In this document: in pieces, positions 35,678-45,240 of the stretch
Numbering within the stretch: the first letter of the stretch is position 1
Layout: every line of letters begins with the position of its first letter
Notes under the pieces: model-generated
The model's input: only the letters and a program-made list of their open reading frames with translations
The model's database searches: none
What the model was told of the DNA's origin: nothing
Program-made: the position numbers and the translations under genes
Assembly (NCBI GenBank): GCA_902612965.1
Contig: CACMFN010000003.1
Coordinates: 1-64,000 of the forward strand
Source: an uncultured SAR116 cluster alpha proteobacterium
Lineage (GTDB): Bacteria; Pseudomonadota; Alphaproteobacteria; Puniceispirillales; GCA-002684695
Length of the DNA: 64,000 bases
Direction: 5' to 3'

Positions 35678-37897
35678 TTATGACATGAAGTTTTTAAACC
35701 AATTCTTATGCTTCACATCTAATTCACTTATACATATGTAATCTTCATTTGAAAAGGTCAATCTGTCGCTCAAGTTTATTGTAGCAATATTCGTAATTTT
35801 AATTTTTTTACTTTCGGCAAGCTCTTCTATTTCTTTATTTTTAGAAGTGCATACTAAATACCTACCTTGATCCTCTCCAAACCAAAAACTTTCTGAATTA
35901 TGATTATAATTTTTATTTATTACTGCGCCAATTCCTTTAGTTTTTGATGAAAGCAGAATTTCTGAAATCGCTATTGCCAGTCCCCCGTCTGAAATATCAT
36001 GAACGCAGTTAGTGAGTTTCTGTGCAATAGCTTTTAAAATAAAATTACCATTTACTAATTCGGCTTCAATATTTACAGGTGGCGGCGCGTAGTCTTTATC
36101 TATATTTAAAATTTCCTGAGCGTAAATACTTTGCCCAACCCAACCGTCAGTATGACTGTTATCTTGGCCAATAACAAAAATACTGTTACCGTCAAATGCA
36201 TTTGATAAAGATGCAGAATGTTTATTTTCATCAATTGCGCCAACTGCGCCTATAACTGGTGTAGGTAAAATAGCTTTACCATTAGTTTCGTTATATAATG
36301 ATACATTTCCAGAAATTACAGGTATATTAAGCTTTAAAGATGCTTCGCTTATACCTTTAATAGAATGAATAATTTGCCCCATAATTTCTTTTTTCTCTGG
36401 ATTTCCAAAGTTTAAATTATTTGTAATTGCGAGTGGTTTACCGCCAACCGAGATAATATTTCTATATGCTTCACAAACTGCCTGCATTGAACCTAAAAAT
36501 GGATCAGCACTCACATATCTCGGTGTACAGTCAACACTTGCACACAATTTTTTATTCGTGCCGTGTACTCTGATTACACCAGAGTTTTGACCTGGAGGTA
36601 TTACTGTATCACCCATAACTGATGTATCATATTGTTCCCATATCCAATTCCTACTGCAAAGATTGTGAGAATTGAAAAGTTTTTCAATAACCTTGGATAC
36701 AGATTTAATAGGAGCATTTTTTATTTGGAGTTTAGGAGCTTTTTCTGGTGTCGTCCAGTCTCTATCGTATTCAGGTGCTTGATCGACTAGATAAGTTATA
36801 GGGATTTGTGCATCTAAAATATTATTTTTATATATTTCAAGATTTTGAGAGTTGGTAATTTCACCTATTTTAGCAATGTCTAAATTCCATTTTTTGAAAA
36901 TGCTATTCGCCTTATCCATTTTATCTGGCTTTATAATCATGAGCATTCTCTCTTGAGATTCAGACAGCATAATTTCCGCCGTGCTCATGTTTTCCTCTCT
37001 AAGAGGGACAAGATCTAAATCAAGTTTTACTCCTAATTTTCCTTTAGACCCCATTTCTACAGCACTTGATGTAAGCCCGGCAGCTCCCATATCTTGAATA
37101 GCTACTACGCTATCAGTTGTCATTAACTCAAGGCATGCCTCCATTAATAATTTACCAGTGAAAGGGTCACCCACTTGAACTGTTGGTCTTTTTTCTTCAG
37201 TTTTATCGTCAAATTCGGTTGATGACATAGACGCGCCATGAATTCCGTCTCTTCCCGTTTTTGCTCCTACATAAATTAATGGATATCCTACTCCCCTAGC
37301 AGCTGATAAAAATATTTTATCTTTTTCAGTAATTCCTATAGCCATTGCATTTACAAGGATGTTGCCGTCATAACTTTTATCAAAATTAGTTTCTCCACCG
37401 ATAGTTGGTATGCCAATACAATTACTGTATCCTCCGATGCCTGAAACAACCCCCTCTAGTAAATACTTTGTTTTATTATTTTCAATAGATCCAAATCTTA
37501 ATGCATTTAGAAGTGCTACAGGTCTTGCGCCCATTGTAAAAATATCCCTGAGTATTCCACCAACACCAGTAGCTGCTCCCTGATAGGGCTCTATAAATGA
37601 CGGGTGATTGTGAGATTCTATTTTAAATATAGCTGCCTTGCCATCGCCAATGTCTATTGCGCCTGCATTTTCACCCGGGCCATGGATCACAACTTCACCT
37701 TTAGTTGGTAAAGTCTTCAACCATTTCTTTGATGATTTGTAAGAACAATGCTCAGACCACATTGCAGAAAATATTGAGATTTCGTGAATGTTAGGAATTC
37801 TACCCATGAGTGAGCAAATTTGCTCGTACTCGTCCTTTTTAAGGCCGAGGTCTTCTGCGATTTCAAAAGTTGAAAGATCTTCGCGCAAATTGCTCAT
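35678..37897 (-). CDS. purL: Phosphoribosylformylglycinamidine synthase subunit PurL
   Basis: Small-type PurL of 739 aa that needs PurS and PurQ. Family blocks are [49 protein letters not shown], the TIGGETNFD segment, [19 protein letters not shown] and the C-terminal [17 protein letters not shown]. It makes FGAM from FGAR with ATP and ammonia from PurQ. Its start overlaps purQ by four bases. Confidence 0.96.
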   Translation of the reverse strand: MSNLREDLSTFEIAEDLGLKKDEYEQICSLMGRIPNIHEISIFSAMWSEHCSYKSSKKWLKTLPTKGEVVIHGPGENAGAIDIGDGKAAIFKIESHNHPSFIEPYQGAATGVGGILRDIFTMGARPVALLNALRFGSIENNKTKYLLEGVVSGIGGYSNCIGIPTIGGETNFDKSYDGNILVNAMAIGITEKDKIFLSAARGVGYPLIYVGAKTGRDGIHGASMSSTEFDDKTEEKRPTVQVGDPFTGKLLMEACLELMTTDSVVAIQDMGAAGLTSSAVEMGSKGKLGVKLDLDLVPLREENMSTAEIMLSESQERMLMIIKPDKMDKANSIFKKWNLDIAKIGEITNSQNLEIYKNNILDAQIPITYLVDQAPEYDRDWTTPEKAPKLQIKNAPIKSVSKVIEKLFNSHNLCSRNWIWEQYDTSVMGDTVIPPGQNSGVIRVHGTNKKLCASVDCTPRYVSADPFLGSMQAVCEAYRNIISVGGKPLAITNNLNFGNPEKKEIMGQIIHSIKGISEASLKLNIPVISGNVSLYNETNGKAILPTPVIGAVGAIDENKHSASLSNAFDGNSIFVIGQDNSHTDGWVGQSIYAQEILNIDKDYAPPPVNIEAELVNGNFILKAIAQKLTNCVHDISDGGLAIAISEILLSSKTKGIGAVINKNYNHNSESFWFGEDQGRYLVCTSKNKEIEELAESKKIKITNIATINLSDRLTFSNEDYICISELDVKHKNWFKNFMS

Positions 37898-38580
37898 GAT
37901 AACTGTTCTAAAGTACTTTTTAAAAATTCAAATCCATCAAGGCCGCCTAGTTCATTGTCGACGTACCTTTCTGGGTGAGGCATCATTCCTAAGACTTTCC
38001 CATTATCTGATAGTATTGCAGCAATATTATTAATTGAACCATTTGGGTTAAATGAATTACCATCTGAAGAAATATGATACCTTAAGGCTACAAGGCCCTT
38101 ATCCTCTATTTGCTTGAGTGTTTCACTGTCAGCAAAGTAATTTCCTTCATTATGCGCTATTGGCAAATGGATTATGTCATTTTGTTTGAAGTGATGTAGA
38201 AATGGAGAATGAATTTGTTTGTTAATTTTAAGGGCAACTTGTTTGCAAACAAATTTTAATCCTGAATTTCTGATGAGAGCCCCTTCAAGTAACTTTGCTT
38301 CAAGAAGTATTTGAAACCCATTACAAATTCCTAGAACGGCTCCTCCTCTTGCAGCATGATTTTTTACTTCTTTCATAACAGGTGAGTGTGCAGCAACGGC
38401 TCCGCAACGCAGGTAATCTCCATAAGAAAAACCTCCTGGAAGTATTATTAAGTCGCAATTAGGAACTTCATTCTCTTGATGCCAAATATTGGATGGATTT
38501 TTCCCAGTTATTTTTTTTATTGCAACTGAAACATCACGATCACAATTTGAACCTGGAAAAGTTATTATAGTTACTCTCAT
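37894..38580 (-). CDS. purQ: Phosphoribosylformylglycinamidine synthase subunit PurQ
   Basis: Class I glutaminase subunit, 228 aa. FPGSNCDRD and [14 protein letters not shown] at the N-terminus, nucleophile cysteine in [10 protein letters not shown], and the His/Glu pair in [10 protein letters not shown]. It feeds ammonia to PurL. Four-base overlaps with purS upstream and purL downstream show tight coupling. Confidence 0.96.
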   Translation of the reverse strand: MRVTIITFPGSNCDRDVSVAIKKITGKNPSNIWHQENEVPNCDLIILPGGFSYGDYLRCGAVAAHSPVMKEVKNHAARGGAVLGICNGFQILLEAKLLEGALIRNSGLKFVCKQVALKINKQIHSPFLHHFKQNDIIHLPIAHNEGNYFADSETLKQIEDKGLVALRYHISSDGNSFNPNGSINNIAAILSDNGKVLGMMPHPERYVDNELGGLDGFEFLKSTLEQLS

Positions 38581-38828
38581 TTGTCCTCTTCGGAGGGTAC
38601 TATTTCAAAGTCTTCTATAACATTGTTGACGAGCATTTCTTTGCACATAAGTGTCACTTGTTCAAGTGCATCTGATTTGATATCACTTTTTATATCTAGT
38701 GATATTGTTTTGCCTACACGTACATTATTAACTTTATTATATCCATTATTTAAAAGCGCATTTTCTATGGCTTTACCTTCTGGATCGAGGACACCTTTTT
38801 TAAGAAAAATATTAATTTTGAATTTCAT
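38577..38828 (-). CDS. purS: Phosphoribosylformylglycinamidine synthase subunit PurS
   Basis: Small subunit of 83 aa that bridges PurL and PurQ. It begins MKFKINIFLKKGVLDPEGKA, the PurS signature, and ends with the short [10 protein letters not shown] tail. It overlaps purQ by four bases. Seventeen bases follow the purC stop. Confidence 0.95.
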   Translation of the reverse strand: MKFKINIFLKKGVLDPEGKAIENALLNNGYNKVNNVRVGKTISLDIKSDIKSDALEQVTLMCKEMLVNNVIEDFEIVPSEEDK

Positions 38829-38845
38829 ATGACAATTCTTTAATC

Positions 38846-39619
38846 CTAGTGTGATAATTTATTTTCTGATATTTTTGATGAAACTTTTTGTGTCAAAACA
38901 CCTAATCTATTTGCAACTTCAATATACGCTTCCTTTATATCACCCTTACTTTGCCTGAAAAGATCTTTATCAAGCGATGCATTGTCTTGCTCATTCCAGA
39001 GTCTGCAATTGTCAGGGCTAATCTCATCAGCTAAAACAATTTCTTTTTTTTCTTGAGAGTTTAGTCTTCCGAATTCTAATTTAAAATCAACTAATTTGAT
39101 ACCAATTTTCAGAAATAAATCTTTGAGATATTTATTAATTTGCAATGAATAATTTGTAATAATTTTTAATTCTTCTTCTGTAGTATAACCAAATTCGATT
39201 AAATGATTTTCTGACATCATTGGGTCGCCGAGATCATCATTTTTGAAATAGTATTCAACAATTGGTTTTTTGAATTCTTTGCCTACAGGCAATCCAAACT
39301 TCTTTGATATGCTTCCAGCAGCAATGTTTCTGATAACAAATTCAACAGGTATTATCTCAACCTTTTTTACAAGTTGCTCTCTCAAATTTAGCCTTTTTAT
39401 GAAATGTGTCGGAATTCCAATATTTTGAAGGCTTATCATTAGTTTTTCACTGATAACGTTATTAATTTCACCTTTACCTAAAATAATTGAATGCTTTTGA
39501 GCATTGTTGGCAGTTGTATCATCTTTGAAATATTGTATGACTAAGTTTTCATCTTCACATGAGAAAATGTCTTTAGCCTTACCTTTGTAAATCAAATCCT
39601 TTCTTTCAATATTATTCAT
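38846..39619 (-). CDS. purC: SAICAR synthetase
   Basis: Phosphoribosylaminoimidazole-succinocarboxamide synthase, 257 aa. Marks are LIYKGKAKDIF, VIQYFKDDTTAN, PVEFVIRNIAAGSISKKFG, KLVDFKLEFGR and the LADEISPDNCRLW block. The start at 39619 (MNNIERKDL) is chosen because it overlaps the purB stop by eight bases; the frame continues upstream inside purB without homology. Confidence 0.95.
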   Translation of the reverse strand: MNNIERKDLIYKGKAKDIFSCEDENLVIQYFKDDTTANNAQKHSIILGKGEINNVISEKLMISLQNIGIPTHFIKRLNLREQLVKKVEIIPVEFVIRNIAAGSISKKFGLPVGKEFKKPIVEYYFKNDDLGDPMMSENHLIEFGYTTEEELKIITNYSLQINKYLKDLFLKIGIKLVDFKLEFGRLNSQEKKEIVLADEISPDNCRLWNEQDNASLDKDLFRQSKGDIKEAYIEVANRLGVLTQKVSSKISENKLSH

Positions 39620-40910
39620 CTTTGAAAACACGATTAAAAATAAAATCTGTATTTTTTGTGTGATAGTTCTCGTCAAAAAGCTCTACTAACTCTTCTTCAC
39701 TGATTTTATCTTTGATTGTTTTATTTTCTTTTAAAAGTGATAAAAATGAACCCTTTCCATCCCAAACTTGCATGGCTATCTCTTGTACAATTGAGTAAGC
39801 ATCTTCTCTGCTAATATTAGATTGTGTCAGTTTAAGTAAGACTTGCTGAGAATTAACCAAGCCCTTTAATTGATCCATATTTTCTTTCATTCTTTCTGGA
39901 TAAATTAGCAAATTTTCTATAACATTATTCATTCTAGCTACGGCAAAATCCAAAGCAATTGAGGCATCTGGTGCAAAAACTCTTTCGACAGATGAATGAG
40001 AGATATCTCTTTCATGCCACAAAGCAACATTCTCCATAGCTGGGATCACGCTTGCCCGAACAATGCGTGCAATGCCAGTTAAATTTTCAGTCAGAACGGG
40101 GTTCCTCTTATGAGGCATGGCGGATGAGCCTTTTTGCCCAGATGAAAAATACTCTTCAACTTCTCTAATTTCTGTCCTTTGTAGACTTCGTATTTCGACA
40201 GCAAGTCGTTCAATTGAGGAGGCGATTATTGACAGACATGAAAACCATGAGGCATGCCTGTCACGGGGAATTACTTGTGTTGAGATCGTCTCTGGCTTCA
40301 ATCCCATTTTTGAGGCAACATATGTTTCTACTGAAGGATCAATATTCGCAAACGTGCCAACAGCACCTGAAATAGCACAAACAGAAATTTCATCTCTTGC
40401 CCTCGATAATCTTTCATAGGAGCGATCAAATTCCGCATAGAAACTGGCTAGTTTTAAACCAAACGTCGTGGGTTCTGCATGTATGCCATGGCTTCTTCCA
40501 ATACAAATTGAGTTTTTATGTTCAACTGCTCGTTTTTTTATTGAGCTTAGTAGTTTTTTTAATCCTTCTAGTAATATATCTGTAGCTTGCACCATTTGAA
40601 CTGAAAGAGTTGTATCCAGCACATCAGATGAAGTCATGCCCTGATGAAGAAAGCGTGCTTCTGGTCCTATGTTTTCGCTCAAATTTGTTAAAAACGCTAT
40701 AACATCGTGCTTTGTTTCCTTTTCAATTTCATTAATTCTATCAATTTCAAATTTTCCTAATTCCCATATTTTTTTAGCTGCCTCTTTTGGAATGGTTCCA
40801 TTACTTGCCATCCCATCAGCAGCGTGAGCCTCTATTTCAAACCAAATTTTAAACTTATTTTCTTCATCCCAGATTTTTTTCATTACGGGACGTGAGTATC
40901 TAGGTATCAT
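39612..40910 (-). CDS. purB: Adenylosuccinate lyase
   Basis: Fumarase/aspartase-superfamily lyase, 432 aa, acting twice in purine synthesis. GMTSSDVLDT, GRSHGIHAEPTTFG and the signature loop SSAMPHKRNPVLTENL are visible. It is the first gene of the purB-purC-purS-purQ-purL-bolA-grxD string and is divergent from a small unknown gene at 41006, so its promoter must lie within the 95-base gap. Confidence 0.96.
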   Translation of the reverse strand: MIPRYSRPVMKKIWDEENKFKIWFEIEAHAADGMASNGTIPKEAAKKIWELGKFEIDRINEIEKETKHDVIAFLTNLSENIGPEARFLHQGMTSSDVLDTTLSVQMVQATDILLEGLKKLLSSIKKRAVEHKNSICIGRSHGIHAEPTTFGLKLASFYAEFDRSYERLSRARDEISVCAISGAVGTFANIDPSVETYVASKMGLKPETISTQVIPRDRHASWFSCLSIIASSIERLAVEIRSLQRTEIREVEEYFSSGQKGSSAMPHKRNPVLTENLTGIARIVRASVIPAMENVALWHERDISHSSVERVFAPDASIALDFAVARMNNVIENLLIYPERMKENMDQLKGLVNSQQVLLKLTQSNISREDAYSIVQEIAMQVWDGKGSFLSLLKENKTIKDKISEEELVELFDENYHTKNTDFIFNRVFKDE

Positions 40911-41005
40911 TATTTTCCTTTAAGGATTGCTTTGAAGATTATTTTAATATTGAAGTTTTTTTATGCAAGAGTTAGATTGAATTTGCAAATTTTTTATATT
41001 TAGAT

Positions 41006-41254
41006 ATGGCTCTATCAAGACTATTATTTATGGCAGCTCGAATAGTTGCTTCTAATCCAAGACTTCGTAAAGAGGTTCAAAAAGCTGCTGAGGCTTCGTA
41101 TACTAAAGCTAAACCATATATTAATAAAGCAAATGAAAATATTAAAGAAGCAGCAGATGAAGCAGCCAAAAAGTCTCCACCCAATGAAAATATGTATAAA
41201 TTTATGGGGACATTTGTTGGATCTATAAAGAAAAAAATAAACCCTAAGCAATAG
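41006..41254 (+). CDS. Small helical protein of unknown function
   Basis: Open frame of 82 aa. It begins MALSRLLFMAARIVASNP, a short hydrophobic or amphipathic helix, then a long Lys/Glu/Ala-rich helical region (KAAEASYTKAKPYINKANEN and on) and a final FMGTFVGSIKKK segment. Codon use is like its neighbours and it fills a gap between divergent purB and convergent map. I do not recognise a family; the ends suggest peripheral membrane contact (inference). Confidence 0.6.
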   Translation: MALSRLLFMAARIVASNPRLRKEVQKAAEASYTKAKPYINKANENIKEAADEAAKKSPPNENMYKFMGTFVGSIKKKINPKQ

Positions 41255-41283
41255 AAAATTTAAAAACAATTGTATTGAAGTAT

Positions 41284-42072
41284 TTACTTGTATGGTGGAA
41301 AGTCGTAACTCTTTTTTGACAAAGTAAAAATTTCTGCTCCATTTTCAGTTATTCCAATAGAATGTTCAAATTGAGCAGAAAGTGATCTGTCCCTTGTAAC
41401 GGCGGTCCATCCGTCAGATAAAATTTTAGTCGCGTACCCTCCAGCATTTATCATTGGCTCTATTGTAAATATCATTCCGGGCTCTAACCTTATCCCTTCT
41501 CCAGGATTTCCAAAGTGTAATACGGATGGTGGACAATGAAACACCCGGCCTAGACCATGACCTGTAAAATCTCTAACAACTGAAAATCTCTCTTTTTCTG
41601 CCAAGGTTTGAATAGCGTACCCAATATCACCAAGTGTCGCTCCTGGCTTAGAAACTTCTATTCCTGCCATTAGACATTTGTATGTTACATCGCAAAGTCT
41701 CTTTGCTTTTACAGAAGGTTCTCCTGCAAAAAACATTCTGCTTGTATCACCATACCACCCATCAAGTATAACAGTCACATCAATATTTAATATGTCGCCT
41801 GATTGCAATTTCTTATCTCCTGGAATTCCATGGCAAACAACATGGTTAACTGAAATACAGGTCGATTTTGGAAATCCCTTATAATTTAGAGGGGCAGGGA
41901 TAGCGTTATTGCTTAAAATGTAATCATGCGCAAGGTCATTTAAATAGCCTGTTGTTACTTCTGGCTTAACATATGGAGTAATGTAATCGAGAACTTCTGA
42001 AGCTAACTGCCCTGCTTTCCTCATGCTCTCAAAATTGTCAGGTCCATGAATTTTTATTGAATGATTATTCAT
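41284..42072 (-). CDS. map: Methionine aminopeptidase, type I
   Basis: Pita-bread metallopeptidase of 262 aa that removes N-terminal methionine. All five metal ligands are visible: the two Asp in NIDVTVILDGWYGDTSRMF, His in FTGHGLGRVFH, Glu in FTIEPMI, and Glu in QFEHSIGIT. It is followed after nine bases in the upstream direction by sfsA, so sfsA and map are probably cotranscribed, an order seen in alphaproteobacteria. Confidence 0.95.
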   Translation of the reverse strand: MNNHSIKIHGPDNFESMRKAGQLASEVLDYITPYVKPEVTTGYLNDLAHDYILSNNAIPAPLNYKGFPKSTCISVNHVVCHGIPGDKKLQSGDILNIDVTVILDGWYGDTSRMFFAGEPSVKAKRLCDVTYKCLMAGIEVSKPGATLGDIGYAIQTLAEKERFSVVRDFTGHGLGRVFHCPPSVLHFGNPGEGIRLEPGMIFTIEPMINAGGYATKILSDGWTAVTRDRSLSAQFEHSIGITENGAEIFTLSKKSYDFPPYK

Positions 42073-42081
42073 ATGATTTAT

Positions 42082-42789
42082 TTAAATTACTTTAATGGAA
42101 TGTGACAGTTTTATTTCCTTATAAGATATATCACAAGCCCATACTTCAATTTTCACACCATTTTTTTTTGCAAAATCAAAATTTTTTGCGTATTCAGGGT
42201 CAACATCATTTGCTATTGCAAAACTTTGGCAGTCCATTCGTTGGACAACGTAAAGCATGACACAGTCATAACCATCAGAAATTGCACTGACTAAATTCTT
42301 AAGATGCTTTGACCCTCTTTCGGTAACTGAGTCAGGAAACTCAGCGACCCCGACTTCACTAGTTAAGTCTCTTCTTAGTTGAACATTCTTAACTTCTATG
42401 ATGCAAGGTTTTAAGTTTTCACCTTTCAAGAGAAAATCAAATCTCACTCCTTCGCGGAATTTAAATTCATTTTGAATTGATGTATATTTTTTTAATCTTG
42501 GAATGATTTTATTTTCTAAAGCCTCCGCCACAATTTTGTTTGGGTACTGTGTATTTACGCCAACCCAATGACTATTAGATTTTACAAACTCAAGTGTGAA
42601 AGGTAATTTCCTTTTTTTATTATCTGATAATGAGAACAAGACATCCTGGCCAGGGGTGCAAAGTCCAGTCATTGAACCTGGGTTGGGGCAGTGGGCAGTT
42701 ATACTATTATTTTCATATTCTATATCAGCGAAAAATCTTTTGTAACGTCTAATTAGCTTTCCTGATCTTAAAGTATTTGGTAGTTTCAT
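42082..42789 (-). CDS. sfsA: SfsA family DNA/RNA nuclease-like protein
   Basis: Protein of 235 aa with the SfsA signature: RSGKLIRRYKRFFADIE at the N-terminus, HCPNPGSMTGLC, a PD-(D/E)XK-like centre in RFDFLLK...IIEVKNVQL, and FPDSVTERGSKHLKNL. SfsA was named for sugar fermentation stimulation in E. coli; its real role is uncertain, with an OB-fold and a nuclease-like domain. It is upstream of map. Confidence 0.92.
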   Translation of the reverse strand: MKLPNTLRSGKLIRRYKRFFADIEYENNSITAHCPNPGSMTGLCTPGQDVLFSLSDNKKRKLPFTLEFVKSNSHWVGVNTQYPNKIVAEALENKIIPRLKKYTSIQNEFKFREGVRFDFLLKGENLKPCIIEVKNVQLRRDLTSEVGVAEFPDSVTERGSKHLKNLVSAISDGYDCVMLYVVQRMDCQSFAIANDVDPEYAKNFDFAKKNGVKIEVWACDISYKEIKLSHSIKVI

Positions 42790-42834
42790 TAAAATTTAAA
42801 TCCCAATTTAATTGTGAACTTAAAGGAGAATTTA

Positions 42835-43593
42835 GTGACAAGCAATAAGCAACCAACAGCTACCATGATTGTAATTGGGAATGAAGTATTATCTGGTAGA
42901 ACAAAAGACAAGAATATTGCATGGGTGGCCGAACAACTCGAGCAAAACGGAATTAAACTGGTTGAAGCAAGAATTATCCGAGATGATCAAGAGACTATTA
43001 TTTCTACAATTAAAGAGATTTATAAATTGGTTGACTATGTGTTTACGTCTGGTGGTATTGGCCCAACACATGATGACATAACAACGCCATCAATCGCGAA
43101 AGCTTTTGAGGTTTCAGTAGAACGTAATAAAGAGGCTTTAAGGCGATTACAAGAACACTACAAGGGTACCAATATAGAATTAAATTCAGCTAGACTGAAA
43201 ATGGCTGATATACCAAAGGGAGCAACCCTCATTGACAACCCAGTGAGTGCGGCACCAGGGTTCAATATTCAAAACGTTTACGTTATGGCAGGGGTGCCAA
43301 AAATCATGCAGGCAATGCTCGACGGTATATTAAAAAATATCAAGTTTGGCAAAAAAACTTTTTCTGTTTCAATTGCATGTGAAATTGGGGAGGGGAACCT
43401 CGCAAAGGGTATTGGTGAAATTGAGGAAACTGAAAGTGATCTGGAAATAGGCTGTTACCCTTGGTTTAAATCAGGTGTAATAGGTACCAATATTGTTGTG
43501 CGGTCTATAAATGAAGATATGTGTAACAGGGCAGCAGAAAAAGTTAAAAAATTAATTAAAGACTTTGGTGAAACATTCACAATTATCAAGTGA
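42835..43593 (+). CDS. Molybdopterin-binding/CinA N-terminal domain protein
   Basis: Stand-alone MoaB/CinA-type domain of 252 aa. ATMIVIGNEVLSGRTKDKN, TSGGIGPTHDDITTPSIAKAF and the MAGVPKIMQAML segment are diagnostic. It lacks the CinA C-terminal NMN-deamidase domain. The GTG at 42835 is chosen because AGGAGA at 42822-42827 lies just upstream; an in-frame GTG at 42814 has no such site. The stand-alone domain is often annotated competence/damage-inducible, but its activity is uncertain. Confidence 0.82.
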   Translation: MTSNKQPTATMIVIGNEVLSGRTKDKNIAWVAEQLEQNGIKLVEARIIRDDQETIISTIKEIYKLVDYVFTSGGIGPTHDDITTPSIAKAFEVSVERNKEALRRLQEHYKGTNIELNSARLKMADIPKGATLIDNPVSAAPGFNIQNVYVMAGVPKIMQAMLDGILKNIKFGKKTFSVSIACEIGEGNLAKGIGEIEETESDLEIGCYPWFKSGVIGTNIVVRSINEDMCNRAAEKVKKLIKDFGETFTIIK

Positions 43594-43598
43594 GGGTA

Positions 43599-44420
43599 TT
43601 ATTTCCTGAATTTAGGCAGAGAACTTCGTGTCCTTTTAAATGAGGGTAGTGAAGAACTTCTGTTATGAGTAAATGTTCTTTTAATATCTGATTTATTAGC
43701 TTTGGATATTTCCCATGGTGAGGTTAACTGCTCATTAAATAATGGTGTACCCTTTTTCCTCATAAGGGGGGTTAATGCCATACCAGTGATAAACCCTCCA
43801 ATATGTGCAAAATAAGCTACACCTCCTCCATCGGAAGAACTACCAGCTGAAATAGAGAAAAATTGCCCTAAAATCCAAATGCTTAAGACTATCCAAGCAG
43901 GAACATTTACAGTTCTAATTATAATTATTACCCACATAAAAACTTTTATATTTGCTTTAGGATAAAGTATTAAATAACTTCCAAGGACACCTGCAATTGC
44001 TCCTGAGGCTCCAACAATTGGAATATCAGATGTTGGATTTGAAAAGTATTGAAGAAGAGAACCACCAATTGCGCATAAAAGATAAAATACAAAAAATTTA
44101 ACACTTCCCATACTGTCTTCGACATTATCTCCAAAAATCCATAAGTAGAGCATATTGCCTAAAATATGCATCCAACCAGCATGTAAAAATGCGGATGTTA
44201 CAAGAGTTAAATAAGGATTTAAGAAGCTGACTGGGTTTTGGTTGTTAAAGTCATTAAAAAAAAATGGAATAAAAGAATACTTGTAAATAAATTTTAACTC
44301 TAAGTAATCAGTTAAATTAAACTGGTAGAAAAAAATTATAAAACACAAGCCAATAAAAAACCATGTGACTAAGGGCACATTCTTTGAGGGATTTTCATCA
44401 AAAAGTGGAAGAAAAAACAT
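43599..44420 (-). CDS. Rhomboid-family intramembrane serine protease
   Basis: Membrane protease of 273 aa with six or seven helices. The catalytic serine is in VGASGAIAGVLGSYL and the histidine in YFAHIGGFITGMAL; the helix-2 motif HAGWMHILGNMLYLWIFGD is also present. The soluble basic C-terminal tail (about 225-273, rich in Ser/Arg) is not part of the core fold. Convergent with the CinA-type gene; its promoter faces the coiled-coil/ParA pair. Confidence 0.88.
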   Translation of the reverse strand: MFFLPLFDENPSKNVPLVTWFFIGLCFIIFFYQFNLTDYLELKFIYKYSFIPFFFNDFNNQNPVSFLNPYLTLVTSAFLHAGWMHILGNMLYLWIFGDNVEDSMGSVKFFVFYLLCAIGGSLLQYFSNPTSDIPIVGASGAIAGVLGSYLILYPKANIKVFMWVIIIIRTVNVPAWIVLSIWILGQFFSISAGSSSDGGGVAYFAHIGGFITGMALTPLMRKKGTPLFNEQLTSPWEISKANKSDIKRTFTHNRSSSLPSFKRTRSSLPKFRK

Positions 44421-44574
44421 ATTATTTATCTTTATAATTCAAAAAAAACTAAAAATCTTAAAATTCGTAAAACACAATATATATGATTACATAGGGTTCA
44501 CTTTTCAACATGTAGGTGATGTAAGTTTGTTAATTATCTGTTATTATTATATTTTTATTTGAAAGAAAATCATT

Positions 44575-45240
44575 ATGTCAAATTTTTATGTGAATTCTGT
44601 AAAACGGAAAATGAAATTTCAAAAACTTGATCTTCAATCAATGCAAAATAATGATGAAGATAGTTTATCAAATGTTGAAAATTTATCTCCTAAGGATGAA
44701 ATTAGGCAAGAAGAAAGTAACTTAAGAGAAGAAGCAATTTCAGATCTTAAATTCAAACTTCATGATAATTTCTCTCATATTCTAACAGATACAAATCTAC
44801 CAAATGAAAATAATGAAAATTTAAATTCTAAGGAAAAAATAAATCCATCTGAAGATAATATAGATGTTAGAGATATTAGTATTGATGAAGGACCAGAGTT
44901 TTTAAATGAAGCTAAAATTAATTTGAAGCAGATTGAAAACTTAGCTGGATTAAGTACAAGAAATGACGACCATAAAGCTTTATTAGAGGAACCTACAAAA
45001 GACAATCTTTCAATTTTTATAGGCGAGTTGAGAAAATTAACTGAAAAAAGATCTCAGATTAAGGATAGTTTGCATAAAGTTGACGATGAACTGATCAAGC
45101 TTCAGGAAAAAATTTATAAAAATAAAAAAATATACGAAGATAAAATAGCTCAACTTGAGTCCATAAATGAAATTTACAGTCAATCTGCAAATATTGTTTC
45201 AAAAATTATTAGTGAGGATACAAAGTATGAACAGTTATAA
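44575..45240 (+). CDS. Unrecognised acidic protein with C-terminal coiled coil, ParA partner candidate
   Basis: Protein of 221 aa that I do not recognise. The first 20 residues are basic (VKRKMKFQKLD), residues ~25-150 are acidic, Asn/Ser/Glu-rich and look disordered, and residues ~150-215 form a clear coiled coil (heptad-like LRKLTEKRSQIKDSLHKVD and on). The stop overlaps the start of the ParA-like ATPase by 14 bases, so the two are coupled. Short basic N-terminal peptides followed by disorder and a coiled coil are common among ParA/MinD-type ATPase partners. The role as an ATPase-stimulating adaptor is inference. Confidence 0.7.
   Translation: MSNFYVNSVKRKMKFQKLDLQSMQNNDEDSLSNVENLSPKDEIRQEESNLREEAISDLKFKLHDNFSHILTDTNLPNENNENLNSKEKINPSEDNIDVRDISIDEGPEFLNEAKINLKQIENLAGLSTRNDDHKALLEEPTKDNLSIFIGELRKLTEKRSQIKDSLHKVDDELIKLQEKIYKNKKIYEDKIAQLESINEIYSQSANIVSKIISEDTKYEQL

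Noticed and set aside
40117-40419. Open + strand frame opposite adenylosuccinate lyase
   Set aside because: It mirrors conserved PurB sequence and has no recognisable domain; shadow frame.
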